Shown here piece by piece: positions 26,394-36,493 of a DNA stretch of 64,000 bases. The notes below the pieces were generated by a model. The model was given only the letters and a program-made list of their open reading frames with translations, was not told the origin of the DNA and searched no databases. A program made the position numbers and the translations under genes. The stretch is from Glandiceps talaboti (Eukaryota; Hemichordata; Enteropneusta; Spengelidae), in the NCBI RefSeq assembly GCF_964340395.1, contig NC_135569.1:10588540-10652539 (forward strand), written 5' to 3'. Numbering within the stretch: the first letter of the stretch is position 1; every line of letters begins with the position of its first letter.

Positions 26394-26634
26394 CAAATAT
26401 ATATGTATATATATATGTATATATATATATATATATATGTATATATGCATATATGTATATATACATGGGTTCATACATGAATTGGTTTCATGTGGGTTTT
26501 TTTTCTGTTTTTCCTTTCCTAAGGATGCTGGTGACATGAAGACCTATTGGTTACTGGGTAAAAAGCAACTGTTAACTACACCCTCAGTATCATCAACACG
26601 ACAGAGTTCGCCACGTGATACAAGTATCTGTTGA
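17857..26634 (+). CDS. NIT-domain membrane guanylate cyclase, subunit B (transition-state Asn and Arg lost)
   Basis: Five exons, join(17857-19306, 20276-20413, 21617-21715, 25274-25365, 26524-26634), 1890 bp, 629 aa. All introns are GT-AG, phases 1, 1, 1, 0. Order of parts: cytosolic N-terminus with an NCNC cluster (41-44); membrane segment about 58-77; NIT ectodomain about 80-345 with LQxER (QLQLER, 109-114) and HGIEREMG (227-234); membrane segment about 348-368; signalling helix about 375-415; class III cyclase domain about 405-600. Metal aspartates D433 (FSDIVGFT) and D477 (VETIGDAY) are intact, as are E473 and C545 for guanine. The loop normally [13 protein letters not shown] reads [13 protein letters not shown]: Asn to Gly (G552), Arg to Lys (K556), and Asp to Met (M549). 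A homodimer should therefore be catalytically poor. This is the alpha-subunit pattern of soluble guanylate cyclase. The ectodomain has no cysteine and about seven sequons. The start is ATGATG after ACAAA. Confidence 0.91.
19794..20015. repeat. (TATG)n-(TACG)n-(TCTG)n array in NIT-GC-B intron 1
   Basis: About 220 bp compound array inside the 969-bp intron between exons 1 and 2. Confidence 0.96.
20276..20413 (+). CDS. NIT-GC-B exon 2
   Basis: 138 bp, acceptor TTCTATCAG|GTATAC, donor CATACAG|GTAAGT. Encodes [19 protein letters not shown] through MRIGLHTG; the GLHTG motif is normal here, unlike in A. Confidence 0.93.
21617..21715 (+). CDS. NIT-GC-B exon 3, altered transition-state loop
   Basis: 99 bp, acceptor TTTCAG|GTCC, donor ACAAG|GTATGT, phase 1 to 1. 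Encodes [18 protein letters not shown] then [12 protein letters not shown]545 is present; the essential Asn and Arg are Gly552 and Lys556. Confidence 0.93.
22281..22432. repeat. (CTAA)n/(ACAA)n/(ACAG)n array in NIT-GC-B intron 3
   Basis: Compound tetranucleotide array in the 3.6-kb intron between exons 3 and 4. The rest of that intron outside this array and the two dispersed repeats near 24.8-25.0 kb shows nothing recognisable. Confidence 0.95.
24780..24920 (-). repeat. dispersed repeat family 1, copy A (inverted)
   Basis: Reads on the minus strand as CAATAAATCCAA, then the hairpin TTTTGGGT-4-ACCCAAAA (24873-24892), CAGCGCC, a G/C run, CCAATGAATC and TTTCAACTTATTACT. It matches copies at about 50.8 kb and 52.3 kb. 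Confidence 0.7.
24927..25015 (+). repeat. dispersed repeat family 2, copy in NIT-GC-B intron 3
   Basis: Begins with a near-perfect 13-bp-arm hairpin, GTCACTACTCGTC-TGGC-GACTAGTAGTGAC (24927-24956), then CTCGTATTTTCCT and ATATTGGGGAATA. It matches 35328-35425. Confidence 0.65.
25274..25365 (+). CDS. NIT-GC-B exon 4
   Basis: 92 bp, acceptor TTTCATAG|AGGACA, donor GTGAAG|GTAGGA. Encodes [16 protein letters not shown] and RGIIKVK. The nearby AG two bases later would break the frame, so 25274 is chosen. Confidence 0.9.
26336..26464. repeat. (TA)n tract in NIT-GC-B intron 4
   Basis: About 125 bp of TA with TATG/TACA interruptions, ending 60 bp before the acceptor of exon 5. Confidence 0.95.
26524..26634 (+). 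CDS. NIT-GC-B exon 5, C-terminus
   Basis: 111 bp including TGA. Starts [15 protein letters not shown] (family KGxGxMxTYWL) and ends in a Ser/Thr-rich tail, SSPRDTSIC. Acceptor CCTTTCCTAAG|GATGCT; a (TA)n tract lies just upstream. Confidence 0.9.
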   Translation, partial: DAGDMKTYWLLGKKQLLTTPSVSSTRQSSPRDTSIC

Positions 26635-27104
26635 TAGTCAACAGTGAAATCATAGACCCTCCACCAACGGGAAGGTCTAAGGTGAAATCAAGAACAAATA
26701 TGATAAAATTGTCTTAACATTTTAGGACGTAAATTGCTTGAAGGACTAACGCCCTGCTGTCTTCTTTATGTACACACACTAGCCTTATAAGATACAGATA
26801 CATATATGCACGTGTGGGTGTAATTATGGTTACCATAACATCATTGGTTTATGTATGTTTACGCCCGTTTTACATCACTGGAAAGTTAGGGGGAACGTAA
26901 CGTTGTACTTGTACTATCTGACGTTTCGTTGAAGTCTGCAGTGTGACGCTGTGTTTATTTTAAAATAATACCAAAGCGAACAAAGGAAAGCGTAAATAAG
27001 AAGTTACAAGTAGCGTCCGAATATAAATATATCCTGGTGGATGTCCTAATATTATGTAAATTTTTACGCACCGTAACATATTGTGAACTCGAAAATCAAT
27101 CTTT

Positions 27105-27110
27105 AATAAA
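27105..27110 (+). promoter_or_regulatory. possible polyadenylation signal of NIT-GC-B
   Basis: AATAAA 471 bases after the stop. Other AATAAA words follow near 27208-27224, so the exact site is uncertain. Confidence 0.3.
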
Positions 27111-29459
27111 TATTATTTAAAAATATCTGACTTTTATCAAGTTCATCATTACTGTAAAACGAGTAGTATTCTAAGATAGACCTTAGTCTATACTTACAAC
27201 TTTTTCAATAAAAAAATAAATAAAGTACAACCTTCGGGGTAATCTATATTAAAAGGAGTTTAATATGACGAAATATATTATCACCATGGTGATTGTGACG
27301 TTATTTGATAGGATCTGTCAAAATATATTATAGTGACTTAAACTTAACAAACTTGGTTTTCGCAATTATCTGAAAATTGAGGTATTTTCTTCAAATCGTG
27401 CCCTTAATCTTACATTATTCATATTTTTCTACCACTTTACTAAAACGTGAATCCAGTAATCTTTCAATTAAGATCGAATTTGAATTTGAAGAAACTCTAT
27501 TCTCGACGCTTCTATTGGAGAGCACATTTGAGGATTCACTGATTAAGTTGTGTGTGATGTGGAATCTGATTACGCACGATCTAGAATTCTGTAAATGGTA
27601 ACAAGGAAGTACCTCGTTTGGAGACAAACTGTATGATGTGTGTATATCACCGTTGTCATGGTTACCAAACACTGACATGTTTGTCAGAAAACAGACAGAT
27701 ATATTGAATTCATATTCCAATCCCTATCCTAGCTCCACATAGTTATTCATGGTGTGCTTATTGACGATACTGAGTAACAAAACACGCATGCGTGGATAAG
27801 AAAAGCCAGAACATAGTCACCGCGTCACAAGATAATAATGAAATATCGATAATTCATATAAATTTTCTTGATGCATAGTTGTCGATAGGATTTCACATAT
27901 TACATTAGTATCTTCTCTTGAAAGTCTTATTTAATGATTGGAAAATAAAGAGATACACAAAAACTCGACCTACTCGTCAATGTCGTTTGTATGTGTACAT
28001 GTGTTTATATATTTCTATGTTGTGTATAATTCATGTTGGATTTCATATTTGCATATTTTTCGAGTGAAGTGGCAGTGTAAAAGGTATGCAAGATCGACTG
28101 AATAGAACAGATTTTTTTTGAGTTTTGAATGAAACTATGACAACAAAGAGTGCTCTACGTTTAAGCGAAAAAATAGTACAGTAAAGAGACTTTGTCACTA
28201 CTAGTCAAAGAAAATTACAAAAAAAAACCTTATAGTCGTGACTATTTGCCGGTAGAATGAAGACAAATATTGAAGAAGTACAGCATAAATCTCTGCAAAC
28301 TTATTTCATGAAAAAAAATGACATTTTTTAACCTTTTGATCTATATTTCATGTCGTCATGACGTAAATGACCAGGAAATAAATCCCGTATTTTGTTTTTG
28401 AAAGCGTACAACAATAATTATATAAATAATATCTTACATTATGAAAATAAATCTAGTATTTTCTGTTTGAAAGTGTATCAACTTACATCTGTGGGCCATA
28501 TGAAAATTACGTACAAGTACGTCCATGGAATTTTGAAAAATAGTCAATTCAAAGTCATTGACAAATAAGTATGAATTTAGGACAACTTGAGAGTATTTTT
28601 TTATGGAAAATTGTTCATAGGATTATATTGGAAGATGGCTTAATACTTATCCGATGATTCAGCTGACCTGTTTTTTTTCACATATTTTGTTGAACTGTTT
28701 AATATATATTGAACTAATTCTGCTGAACTGTTACATATTGAATCTTCTCTCTGGCTGTTAGCCATGCACTCTTTATAGTTATCAGCCATTAAATCTCTGG
28801 CTATCTGCATAGAAACCTCTTAGATGAAACGATTAAGGCAAACTTCACTTTAGAGTTATATGGACAGCAATGCTATAAGACCCTGACTATGTTCATTATT
28901 TCCCGAGAGATGAGAATCTGTTTAAGCGTCTTTTCAGAGCTGACGACTGTTCTTTGGATTGCACTCCTGTAGTATTTGGGTTGTATTTGAATAGATTACA
29001 CTTACCTAACTCATTGATATAGCGTTCAATTTATTGCTGAAAAGATAAGATACATCCCAACTGAGCTTTTTTCGGTCAATCGACTTTTTGAGAATGGTTA
29101 ATAAATGACGCTTTAACGAGATTTTACTTGTGATTGACAAGTCAAGCGATTGGCCTTTACTTTAGTTCATATATGCTACAATGAATCATATCTCTTATCC
29201 ATGTTGTCATCCTGAAGACAATCAACTAGCAATCGCTCGGAAAGCCCCTTACGCGTCAACTGATTGAAAGACACACTTAGTCAAAACCGAAGAAAATGTG
29301 ATATTCGAAACTAAAAGTTCTATATTAAGCAGAGTTAAGACTTTCCAAACAATCACACAACTGAAGCAAAACAAACAAAACAGGTCGACCACAACAAAAG
29401 CTATGCAAATGAGTAGCTGATGACGAAATGTCAGCAGTTCGTCCTGTAATTGTTAAATT

Positions 29460-29473
29460 GTTGCCATAGTAAC
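29460..29473. promoter_or_regulatory. perfect RFX-type X-box, GTTGCCATAGTAAC
   Basis: Matches GTHNYY-AT-RRNAAC. It lies 2.8 kb downstream of NIT-GC-B and 6.7 kb from the transporter's end; no start site is close. Confidence 0.3.
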
Positions 29474-30958
29474 GTCCGAAAATCAATAACGAATTTTACG
29501 TTTGTCTTTAGATGGTTAATTTAAAGTATGGGAAGGAATACATTTCATAAAAAACCAAACGAGTCGCAAGTTTCGTTATTTCGACTAATATGTGGTCACT
29601 ACTAAAATAAATTATTGAGTAGCCATGCATGGATGCATTACATTTTGTACTTAGGTAATCTGTTTTAACATTTTCATTTAACGTTTTATTTTGAAAACAG
29701 CAAGAGTGTCATGCATATATTGAATTTAAACATATTATGTTTATAGTTCATATTTATTTGCAATGACATGAATGATAGTAATATAGAACAATTCTCAATA
29801 TGCTAATATCAAAACCTACCAAAATAAAACATTTTCAGATATTGAGACCTTATTTCATCCGTTACCTTAACTTTCCTCTCCTTGACAGTCATTGAAACTA
29901 ATGCAATAATCATATACTGCCAAATCAGAAAGACTATAGAGTTTCAAAGATTCGGCATGGTGTTTTTTTTTCACATTTCACAGTGTTTTCGTTACTAATT
30001 ATACACGTCCACACACAAAATACAGGCATTGATAGCGTTCACACACATGAAATGTTACATTTTATCTCACTATATGGAAACAAATAAACAATTTTGGGTT
30101 TGAATCTTCAGGATTCCATCCGTCGGTGATGTTGATTTGTGTTCAAAGCGAGATAAAATGTATCACATATGCTTTTGCGCTATCGGCGTCTGTATTTTGT
30201 TTTATCAAATTTGTAACAGAAAACCTCGTGCGAGACGTAAAAAACATCGTGTCGCCTAATAAATGAAAATCTATAGTCACTCTAGTTTCGTAGTAAGTTC
30301 ACTTATTACATCAATGGATGTGCCTGAAATCATAGACAGTGGATGGGGAAACTGTTTAATATGCTGCAATATAACTCTGGTCAATCAATAACTGGCTGCG
30401 TGGGCCATCATCCAAGTGAAGAAGTTCACCCACGACATTAAGATCTCAAGGCATATTACATGTAGGCTATGGTGTATCGATAAAAGGCTTTATATAAACC
30501 ACACAGGGCACTTACTATAATCTCTACGAGACTTCCGGGCCAAGGACAGTCAAAATAATCAAGTTCAGAAGGAATTAATCGTGATAGCGTCCTCATGGGC
30601 TTAGTAAGTATTTATGCAGACGTGACAAAGACCAGCTGATTATTGGCTTGTTAGATACGGTGCAATGTACACGTATGAAGTTCACATATTTCAATTTCCA
30701 AAATTACATTCCCTAGCTACAGTTCAATACTATTAATGGTTATTAAATGTTTAATACATCAAATGAGATATAGGAAATGCAAGTCTTCAGAAGTGTGTGG
30801 AGGGAGACCATTCTGCATGCGCCCTCAACGGACTAGACTACCATTATCACGGGATCTGACTGTTATTAATGGAAGACTTCAGTAATGATGAATATATAGT
30901 TATTCTTTTGTGTTTGTTCTTTTTTCAACCCAACTAACTTCACACCCATGGCAAATCA

Positions 30959-31104
30959 TGACTGACTGACTGACTGACTGACTGACTGACTGACTGACTG
31001 ACTGACTCATTCATTCATTCATTCATTCATTCGTTCGTCCATCAATCCATCCATCCATCCTCCCACACACCCACCCACCCACCCACCCATTCATTCATTC
31101 ATTC
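30959..31104. repeat. compound array (ACTG)n-(CATT)n-(CATC)n-(CACC)n-(CATT)n
   Basis: About 145 bp of successive tetranucleotides, each a one-base variant of its neighbour. Confidence 0.95.
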
Positions 31105-31980
31105 CCTTCACAGTGCGTAGATTAGATAGCAAATTAATTGAAGCACCCAATCATTTAGTCACTCAAACTCCTACAGTTCTGCTCATTCCAAAGCCTGCAT
31201 TACATTTTATATAGAGCTACCCCAAAGACTATTTCCAGTGGATGTTTTACTTGTCAAAATATTTACATTTGAAACACAAATCACAAAAAAGGTCAAGGTA
31301 TTCAAGAAGAACTGTTACAATTTATATTCTGCGTTTAAAATATTATTTTATTACAACAGGGTTCTCATATCATTTGCTATGTACTAGTGTGTAACTCATA
31401 ATGGTAGCACGCCCGCTAGTGGTGAATTTCTGCCAAGCAACATTTTTTTATATGTATTTGCGGATAATTGCTCCATGGAGCAGGGTGGCCGTTGTAATAC
31501 TAAGTCAAAAGGGAACAGAGGCTGGGATGGTTTTTAACATACAGTGGCATTTCTTTATGCTTAGGAGACCTAGAAAAGTGATTATCATTAAATTAATTCT
31601 GCATGTAAACCAGATCTCTTCAAATCCAGATTTACCCTTTTTTATAACTCTATTTTAGGGAGGTAGCATCTGAGCATGGTGCAGAATTTTTGAAAATGCC
31701 AATTCAAGATATAACCACAACAGAGTCGAATGTCTATTTGATGCACCATATATCTTTATTCTCAATTGTTACAAATCTACAATAAATGACACTTCAATAC
31801 ATATTGTATATTATAATCATATAATACAGACACTGAGTCTAACAGATAACAAAAAAGACAACATTACAACCTCAAACAATGTAACACGTTTGCATTTCCA
31901 TCCCTACCCAACACATCCTAGAACTAGCGAGTTCGACTCTCCACCACATACAAGGAATAGGTTTGGTCCTTGTACGGTGT

Positions 31981-32228
31981 CTCCACACAGCCTGTGAACT
32001 CGACAATGGAAACGCAGTAATTTTATTGGATACCATGCATTGAAACTTATTGGTTGAATAAGTCACATGATGTTTATATTATGTTGATAGTGTCAATTGC
32101 CCGGATGTGACCATATATGGAAATGTGACCTTTGTGCAAATATCAACACATGACATTGCAGGTAATGAGGCAGTGTAAAAAAAGTACTGAGTTTTCATTA
32201 CCGATCCGCGTTCACAGGCTGTGTGGAG
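31981..32228. mobile_element. MITE-like element with 19-bp perfect inverted repeats
   Basis: CTCCACACAGCCTGTGAAC (31981-31999) is the exact reverse complement of 32210-32228. The similarity continues inward for about 25 bp with gaps (AATGGAAACGCAGTA against AATGAAAACTCAGTA). The core is non-coding and AT-rich. This fits a non-autonomous DNA transposon. Target-site duplications could not be settled. Confidence 0.55.
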
Positions 32229-32477
32229 GGAACGCTTTCCAAGAAGCATACATCGAGCCTGTGATTCTGTGAAGTTGTTAGTCAACTTTGTCTAAGCATA
32301 AGCTCAAACCATAGTCCATGAACTTGCTGGTAGGGATGAGAAACTAGGACCCTGTACGCTACTTGTATATAACTCAATCTGGTGATTAGTTATGCTCTTA
32401 TTCTGAAATGCTTTGACTTAAGATCATTAATTATTTGGCTTTTACGATCTGACTGGCTAACATCACTCGTTTTAGAC

Positions 32478-32523
32478 CTAACCCTGATGAAGACTATATG
32501 TGTATGGTCGAAACATTGGTTAG
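32478..32523 (+). ncRNA. hammerhead-like module with intact CTGATGA and GAAA
   Basis: Stem I CTAACC (32478-32483) pairs with GGTTAG (32518-32523). CTGATGA (32484-32490). Stem II GACTATA pairs with TATGGTC around TGTG after one extra A. Then GAAAC. Helix III is reduced to ACATU-like spacing with at most one pair, so it is probably inactive: a decayed retroelement tail. Confidence 0.4.
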
Positions 32524-33320
32524 TTAATTAAAGAGTTTATTTACTGGAACAAGTATTTACGCATTGGTATGCTAATCTAAATACATTTTACCACTAAACT
32601 GTTTCTATGTTAATATTATAGCAAAGAGGGGTACACGTTTAACACGTGCTATCTTACATAAATTTACAGGTCAACTATTCCGATCACGTGACTGTGTGGT
32701 CATGAATGATTTATGAACATGTCATAGGCACTTTTTAAAAGTTATGCATCTCACTGGTTATTAATCAGAGTGTCACTTTACAATTAACCACCATTCATAT
32801 GTAAGCTATAAGTAAGTATATTTCTGAAAGTGACATGTTTTCATAACATTATCCATACTAAAATCATTATTTCCTAAACACTGTACTTTGGATTCTGGAA
32901 CCTACTTGACTGAGACTTTTTACTGCTGAGTCACACTTATGAATTCAAATTTAGTTTTGAAGTTCAGCCCAAGCACGCTTGAATCTGTAAATGGTCAATA
33001 CATGTAGAAAAATAAATGATATGTCTTGTCTTTGTACCATCATGGTAGTATAGGATGTTACCATGACGATAATATAAACATCCGAACTAACAAATATTTA
33101 CATAACAATTCTACAAATCTGGAAACGGGAGACAATTTCAATACCTTAATTGTATTCTAGGAATATATTACTATCAGACCACATATCATATCACTTTATA
33201 ACAAATATGTGTATCAATTCATTATATCTTAACTTGTGAAAATTTAATCTGAGTGTATATGTTTAAAAGAAAAGGGTCTCTTTTCACTGCATAGCCTGAT
33301 ATGATAAAGCTGATGCGTAT
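32524..33320. other. intergenic, nothing recognised
   Basis: AT-rich unique-looking DNA with no motif I can support. Confidence 0.5.
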
Positions 33321-33580
33321 GCGTATGTATGTATGTATGTATGTATGTATGTATGTATGTATGTATGTATGTATGTATGTATGTATGTATGTATGTATGT
33401 ATGTATGTATGTATGTATTATGTATGTATGTATGTATGTATGTAATATGTATATATGTATGTAAGTATGTATGTATGTATGTATGAATGTATGTATGTAT
33501 GTATGTACATGTATGTATGTATGTATGTATGTATGTATGTATGTATGTATGTATGTATGTATGTATGTATGTATGTATGT
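33321..33580. repeat. (TATG)n array
   Basis: About 260 bp of TATG with short TATTATG, TATATG and TACATG interruptions. Confidence 0.96.
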
Positions 33581-34178
33581 CTATTTTGGGATATGCAAAC
33601 AAAATAAATATGCTACCACGTAAAGAAAAGCTGAAGTACTGACGGAAAATATCTTCATGACAATACATGTGAAAATTGAAGATGTCGTAAGACACACAAT
33701 ATAGTCATCGAAATTATTTCAGTTATAAATATGTAGTCTGTATTTAATATATGTAAGTATGGTATATAGACATTCTCTCCAAACATGGTTGTAAAATCGC
33801 GACAATTACTGCAACAGAAATTACAGCAAGAAAAAACAGCGACATTTTTTGACTTCACTGATGCAGAATATGTCTGAATTCAGATTTTCTCTTACTTTTA
33901 CTGCATCTACCAAGGTCGGTTAATTCTCATTGTTATGGTGACATAATGCTTAATAATGCAATTGCCCTACTGGTAATTACTGTTGTTGCCATGCCAACAT
34001 ATTTATAGACTGTGAGAAACAACAGTGTGCCGCCCTCATCGTCCTCTTTTTAGAGTGAGGGATAGTTGATAGGGTGGTACAACACGTTATATCTTTATAC
34101 AGACTACTATACTTCTTGATGTTTGGCAACCGGTAAAACACAATACGTTGGCAAGCAGCAGTCTGGGATTCTTTTTGT

Positions 34179-34252
34179 ATAAGCTAAGACAGGTAAATTC
34201 ACCTCGTCACAAGATAAGCTAAGACAGGTAAATTCACCTCGTCACAAGATAT
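34179..34252. repeat. direct duplication of a 37-bp unit
   Basis: AAGCTAAGACAGGTAAATTC followed by ACCTCGTCACAAGAT occurs twice head-to-tail without change, so it is a recent duplication. Confidence 0.9.
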
Positions 34253-35161
34253 AATGTATTATAATGATTAATAAATAACACGTCACTCCCAACATTCTAA
34301 AATGTCAAGGCAGTGATAAGGATGAACCAAAGTGAAATTGTTACGCTGAATTTGGTTATTACGTTTTTAGTATTCCATTTTGGTTTTTGTTGGTCATGCT
34401 ACAAAAAGAAGTAAACTGCCGTCAGCGAATATAAATTGCACTTTCAACATTTTCATAAGACTATGTAAAAAAATACTGCAAAAGTGAAGTACAAGCTAAT
34501 TTCAATATGCTGGAATATCCCCCATCCACCCAATTTCGCATACTACCGCTTATACGACTGTCTGCTGAGACAATCACGAATTGAATCTCGCAAGGCTGCA
34601 AAGCTTACCAAATTATGTTGTTTGCATTGATTGAATGTTGAGTACTCATGAATCTCGCAGAGTTTACTTAATTACTAACAAATAAAATCAAAATATACCC
34701 CAGTCAAAAAAGGATACTCTTGACATGTGCAGCTAATATTATACTGAGAGACCAAGGATAACAAGAGAGACGAACGTTTTACAAAAATACTAAACATTAT
34801 ACAAAATGATTACTCTTTATATTTTGGATGACTCCTGTAGGTTTAGGCCAGTACAGCACACAAGCCAAGTTGTACATATTCGAACACTTTATATGGTATT
34901 TATTTTTTTTGGTCGTTCTAAGTCATAAAAAGACGCCACTGGTTCTTGTGCTCGAAAAAGGATCAAAACGACATCATTTTCTTAAACTAGGCTTGCGCAG
35001 GTATATCATTAATGATACAATGCAAGAGCCATTTCGAACACAAAATATGGAATATATACTCTGGTAGTTCTACGTCACGACAACGCGTGTCTACGTCACT
35101 GGTTATGCTGCCTTCGAAATATGAGTCAAAACGTTCAAAACTACCATTACTAGTACTTGCC

Positions 35162-35219
35162 TAGTCTCGGTTACCCAGCCTCTTGCCGTTGAGGGCGTAA
35201 CACCTTTGCTCCGAGACTA
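35162..35219. mobile_element. 58-bp fold-back element, TAGTCTCGG ... CCGAGACTA
   Basis: 9-bp perfect terminal inverted repeats around GTTACCCAGCCTCTTGCCG and TTGAGGGCGTAACACC. A related element lies at 40068-40118. Confidence 0.55.
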
Positions 35220-35327
35220 TTACTTTCCCTTAATTTTCTTTCATATTACTGGCGCTGATATAATTATGTTATTAATCTCCAATTTGTTTTCATTCAGCCC
35301 TAATAATAGTCGTGGCCTAAGGGTTGT

Positions 35328-35545
35328 TACTACTCGTCTATCGACTCGTAGTGACATGTCTAGGTCACTCATATTTTCCTTGGATGAACGAAGAAAAGTA
35401 TTGGGGAATAGCATCTAAGTATCCAATATTTGACGTCATACTCGTGACTTTAGGTGCATGTCCCTACTCGTCATTGATAATGCCCATCTTTAGAGTACAC
35501 GTATTTATCTCCGCTGAACGAAAGAATATTGGGAATATTATATGC
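35328..35545 (+). repeat. dispersed repeat family 2, tandem degenerate copies
   Basis: 35328-35425 repeats TACTACTCGTC, CGACTCGTAGTGAC, CTCATATTTTCCT and GTATTGGGGAATAG. 35463-35545 is a weaker second copy (TACTCGTCATTG, CGTATTTATCT, GAATATTGGGAATA). Confidence 0.5.
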
Positions 35546-35831
35546 AAGCGTACTCAAGCCACTGTGAATATATAGATGCTTGATTGGCGAACCTATATAT
35601 GTAATGTATGATATACAGTAGGGAGACATCCTGTGTTAAGGTCAGATCTGTATTATTCCATCAAATGTTTATTTTTTCAATATAATTAAGTAAGCAATAT
35701 AATAATATAATAATATAATAGAATATTATCATATCATAGTCTAAAAAGTTAACAAAATATCGATTTTTGGAATGGGATGATTTCTCGTACAGCAAAAAAA
35801 ATCATGTCAATTGAAAATTAAGATATAGGTA

Positions 35832-35837
35832 TTTATT
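35832..35837 (-). promoter_or_regulatory. possible polyadenylation signal of the SLC7 gene
   Basis: AATAAA on the minus strand, about 300 bases after the stop. A second one is at 35668-35673. Confidence 0.3.
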
Positions 35838-36132
35838 GTCTATTCTTATTGAGAAAAGATTGTTGCTTATGTCCTAGCCAACAAAACGATACCAAGGTGA
35901 TAAGGTTATACCGCCCTCTGGTGACAGTTTTGGGTCTGCGTTAACGTTTATGATATTTCAGGCATAGCGGGTTTACTGCCCCCCCCCCCATACAGATGGG
36001 AAATATGCTATAATCACCAGTATTTTGGACATCAGGATTTTGCAGTTATTGTTTTGTGTTTCGATATTTTGTTAACATTCAATAAGTTCTGTAATTGTCA
36101 TCGGAGGCCACTGTGACATCGGTAAATCTTCG

Positions 36133-36287
36133 TTAGTTGTCGTCCTTGTACGTCGATTCTTCGAGAGTAGCGGCATCTTGAAGTTTAGGTTGTTCTCCTT
36201 TGAGTAGAATATCAGAACTTATGGATGGCGCTAGTGTGTTGTTTTCAGAGCTGTGTTTTATTCCGTAGAAGAAATATATAAACATAC
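36133..36287 (-). CDS. SLC7/CAT exon c, C-terminus
   Basis: 155 bp including TAA. Encodes GMFIYFFYGIKHSSENN, matching the family's last membrane segment and YGIRHS motif, then a 35-residue tail. Acceptor TTCTAACTAG|GTATG is preceded by a pyrimidine tract made of TTTTC repeats. This exon is too short to stand out as an open frame and was found from phase and motif. Confidence 0.88.
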
Positions 36288-36442
36288 CTAGTTAGAAGAG
36301 AAAAGAAAAGAAAAGAAAAACGGAGAAAGTGATTTAGAAGGAAGACAGCGAATCATTGAAACGGAAATGAGAAATAAGATGGGTAATGGTAATGGAGGTG
36401 AGTACGAGGGAATAAATGAATGAAAGGATGGCTGAATGAACC

Positions 36443-36493
<51 letters not shown>

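Larger units (their letters stand above)
26635..30958. other. 3' UTR of NIT-GC-B, then intergenic DNA
   Basis: AT-rich, no coding region I can support. It contains one perfect X-box (29460-29473), a TGCGCCCTCAACGG motif (30818-30831), and a partial family 2 hairpin word, GTCACTACTAGTC, at 28194-28206. Confidence 0.5.

Noticed and set aside
31934-31950. GAGTTCGACTCTC resembling a tRNA T-arm
   Set aside because: No matching A box, anticodon arm or acceptor stem can be drawn around it.
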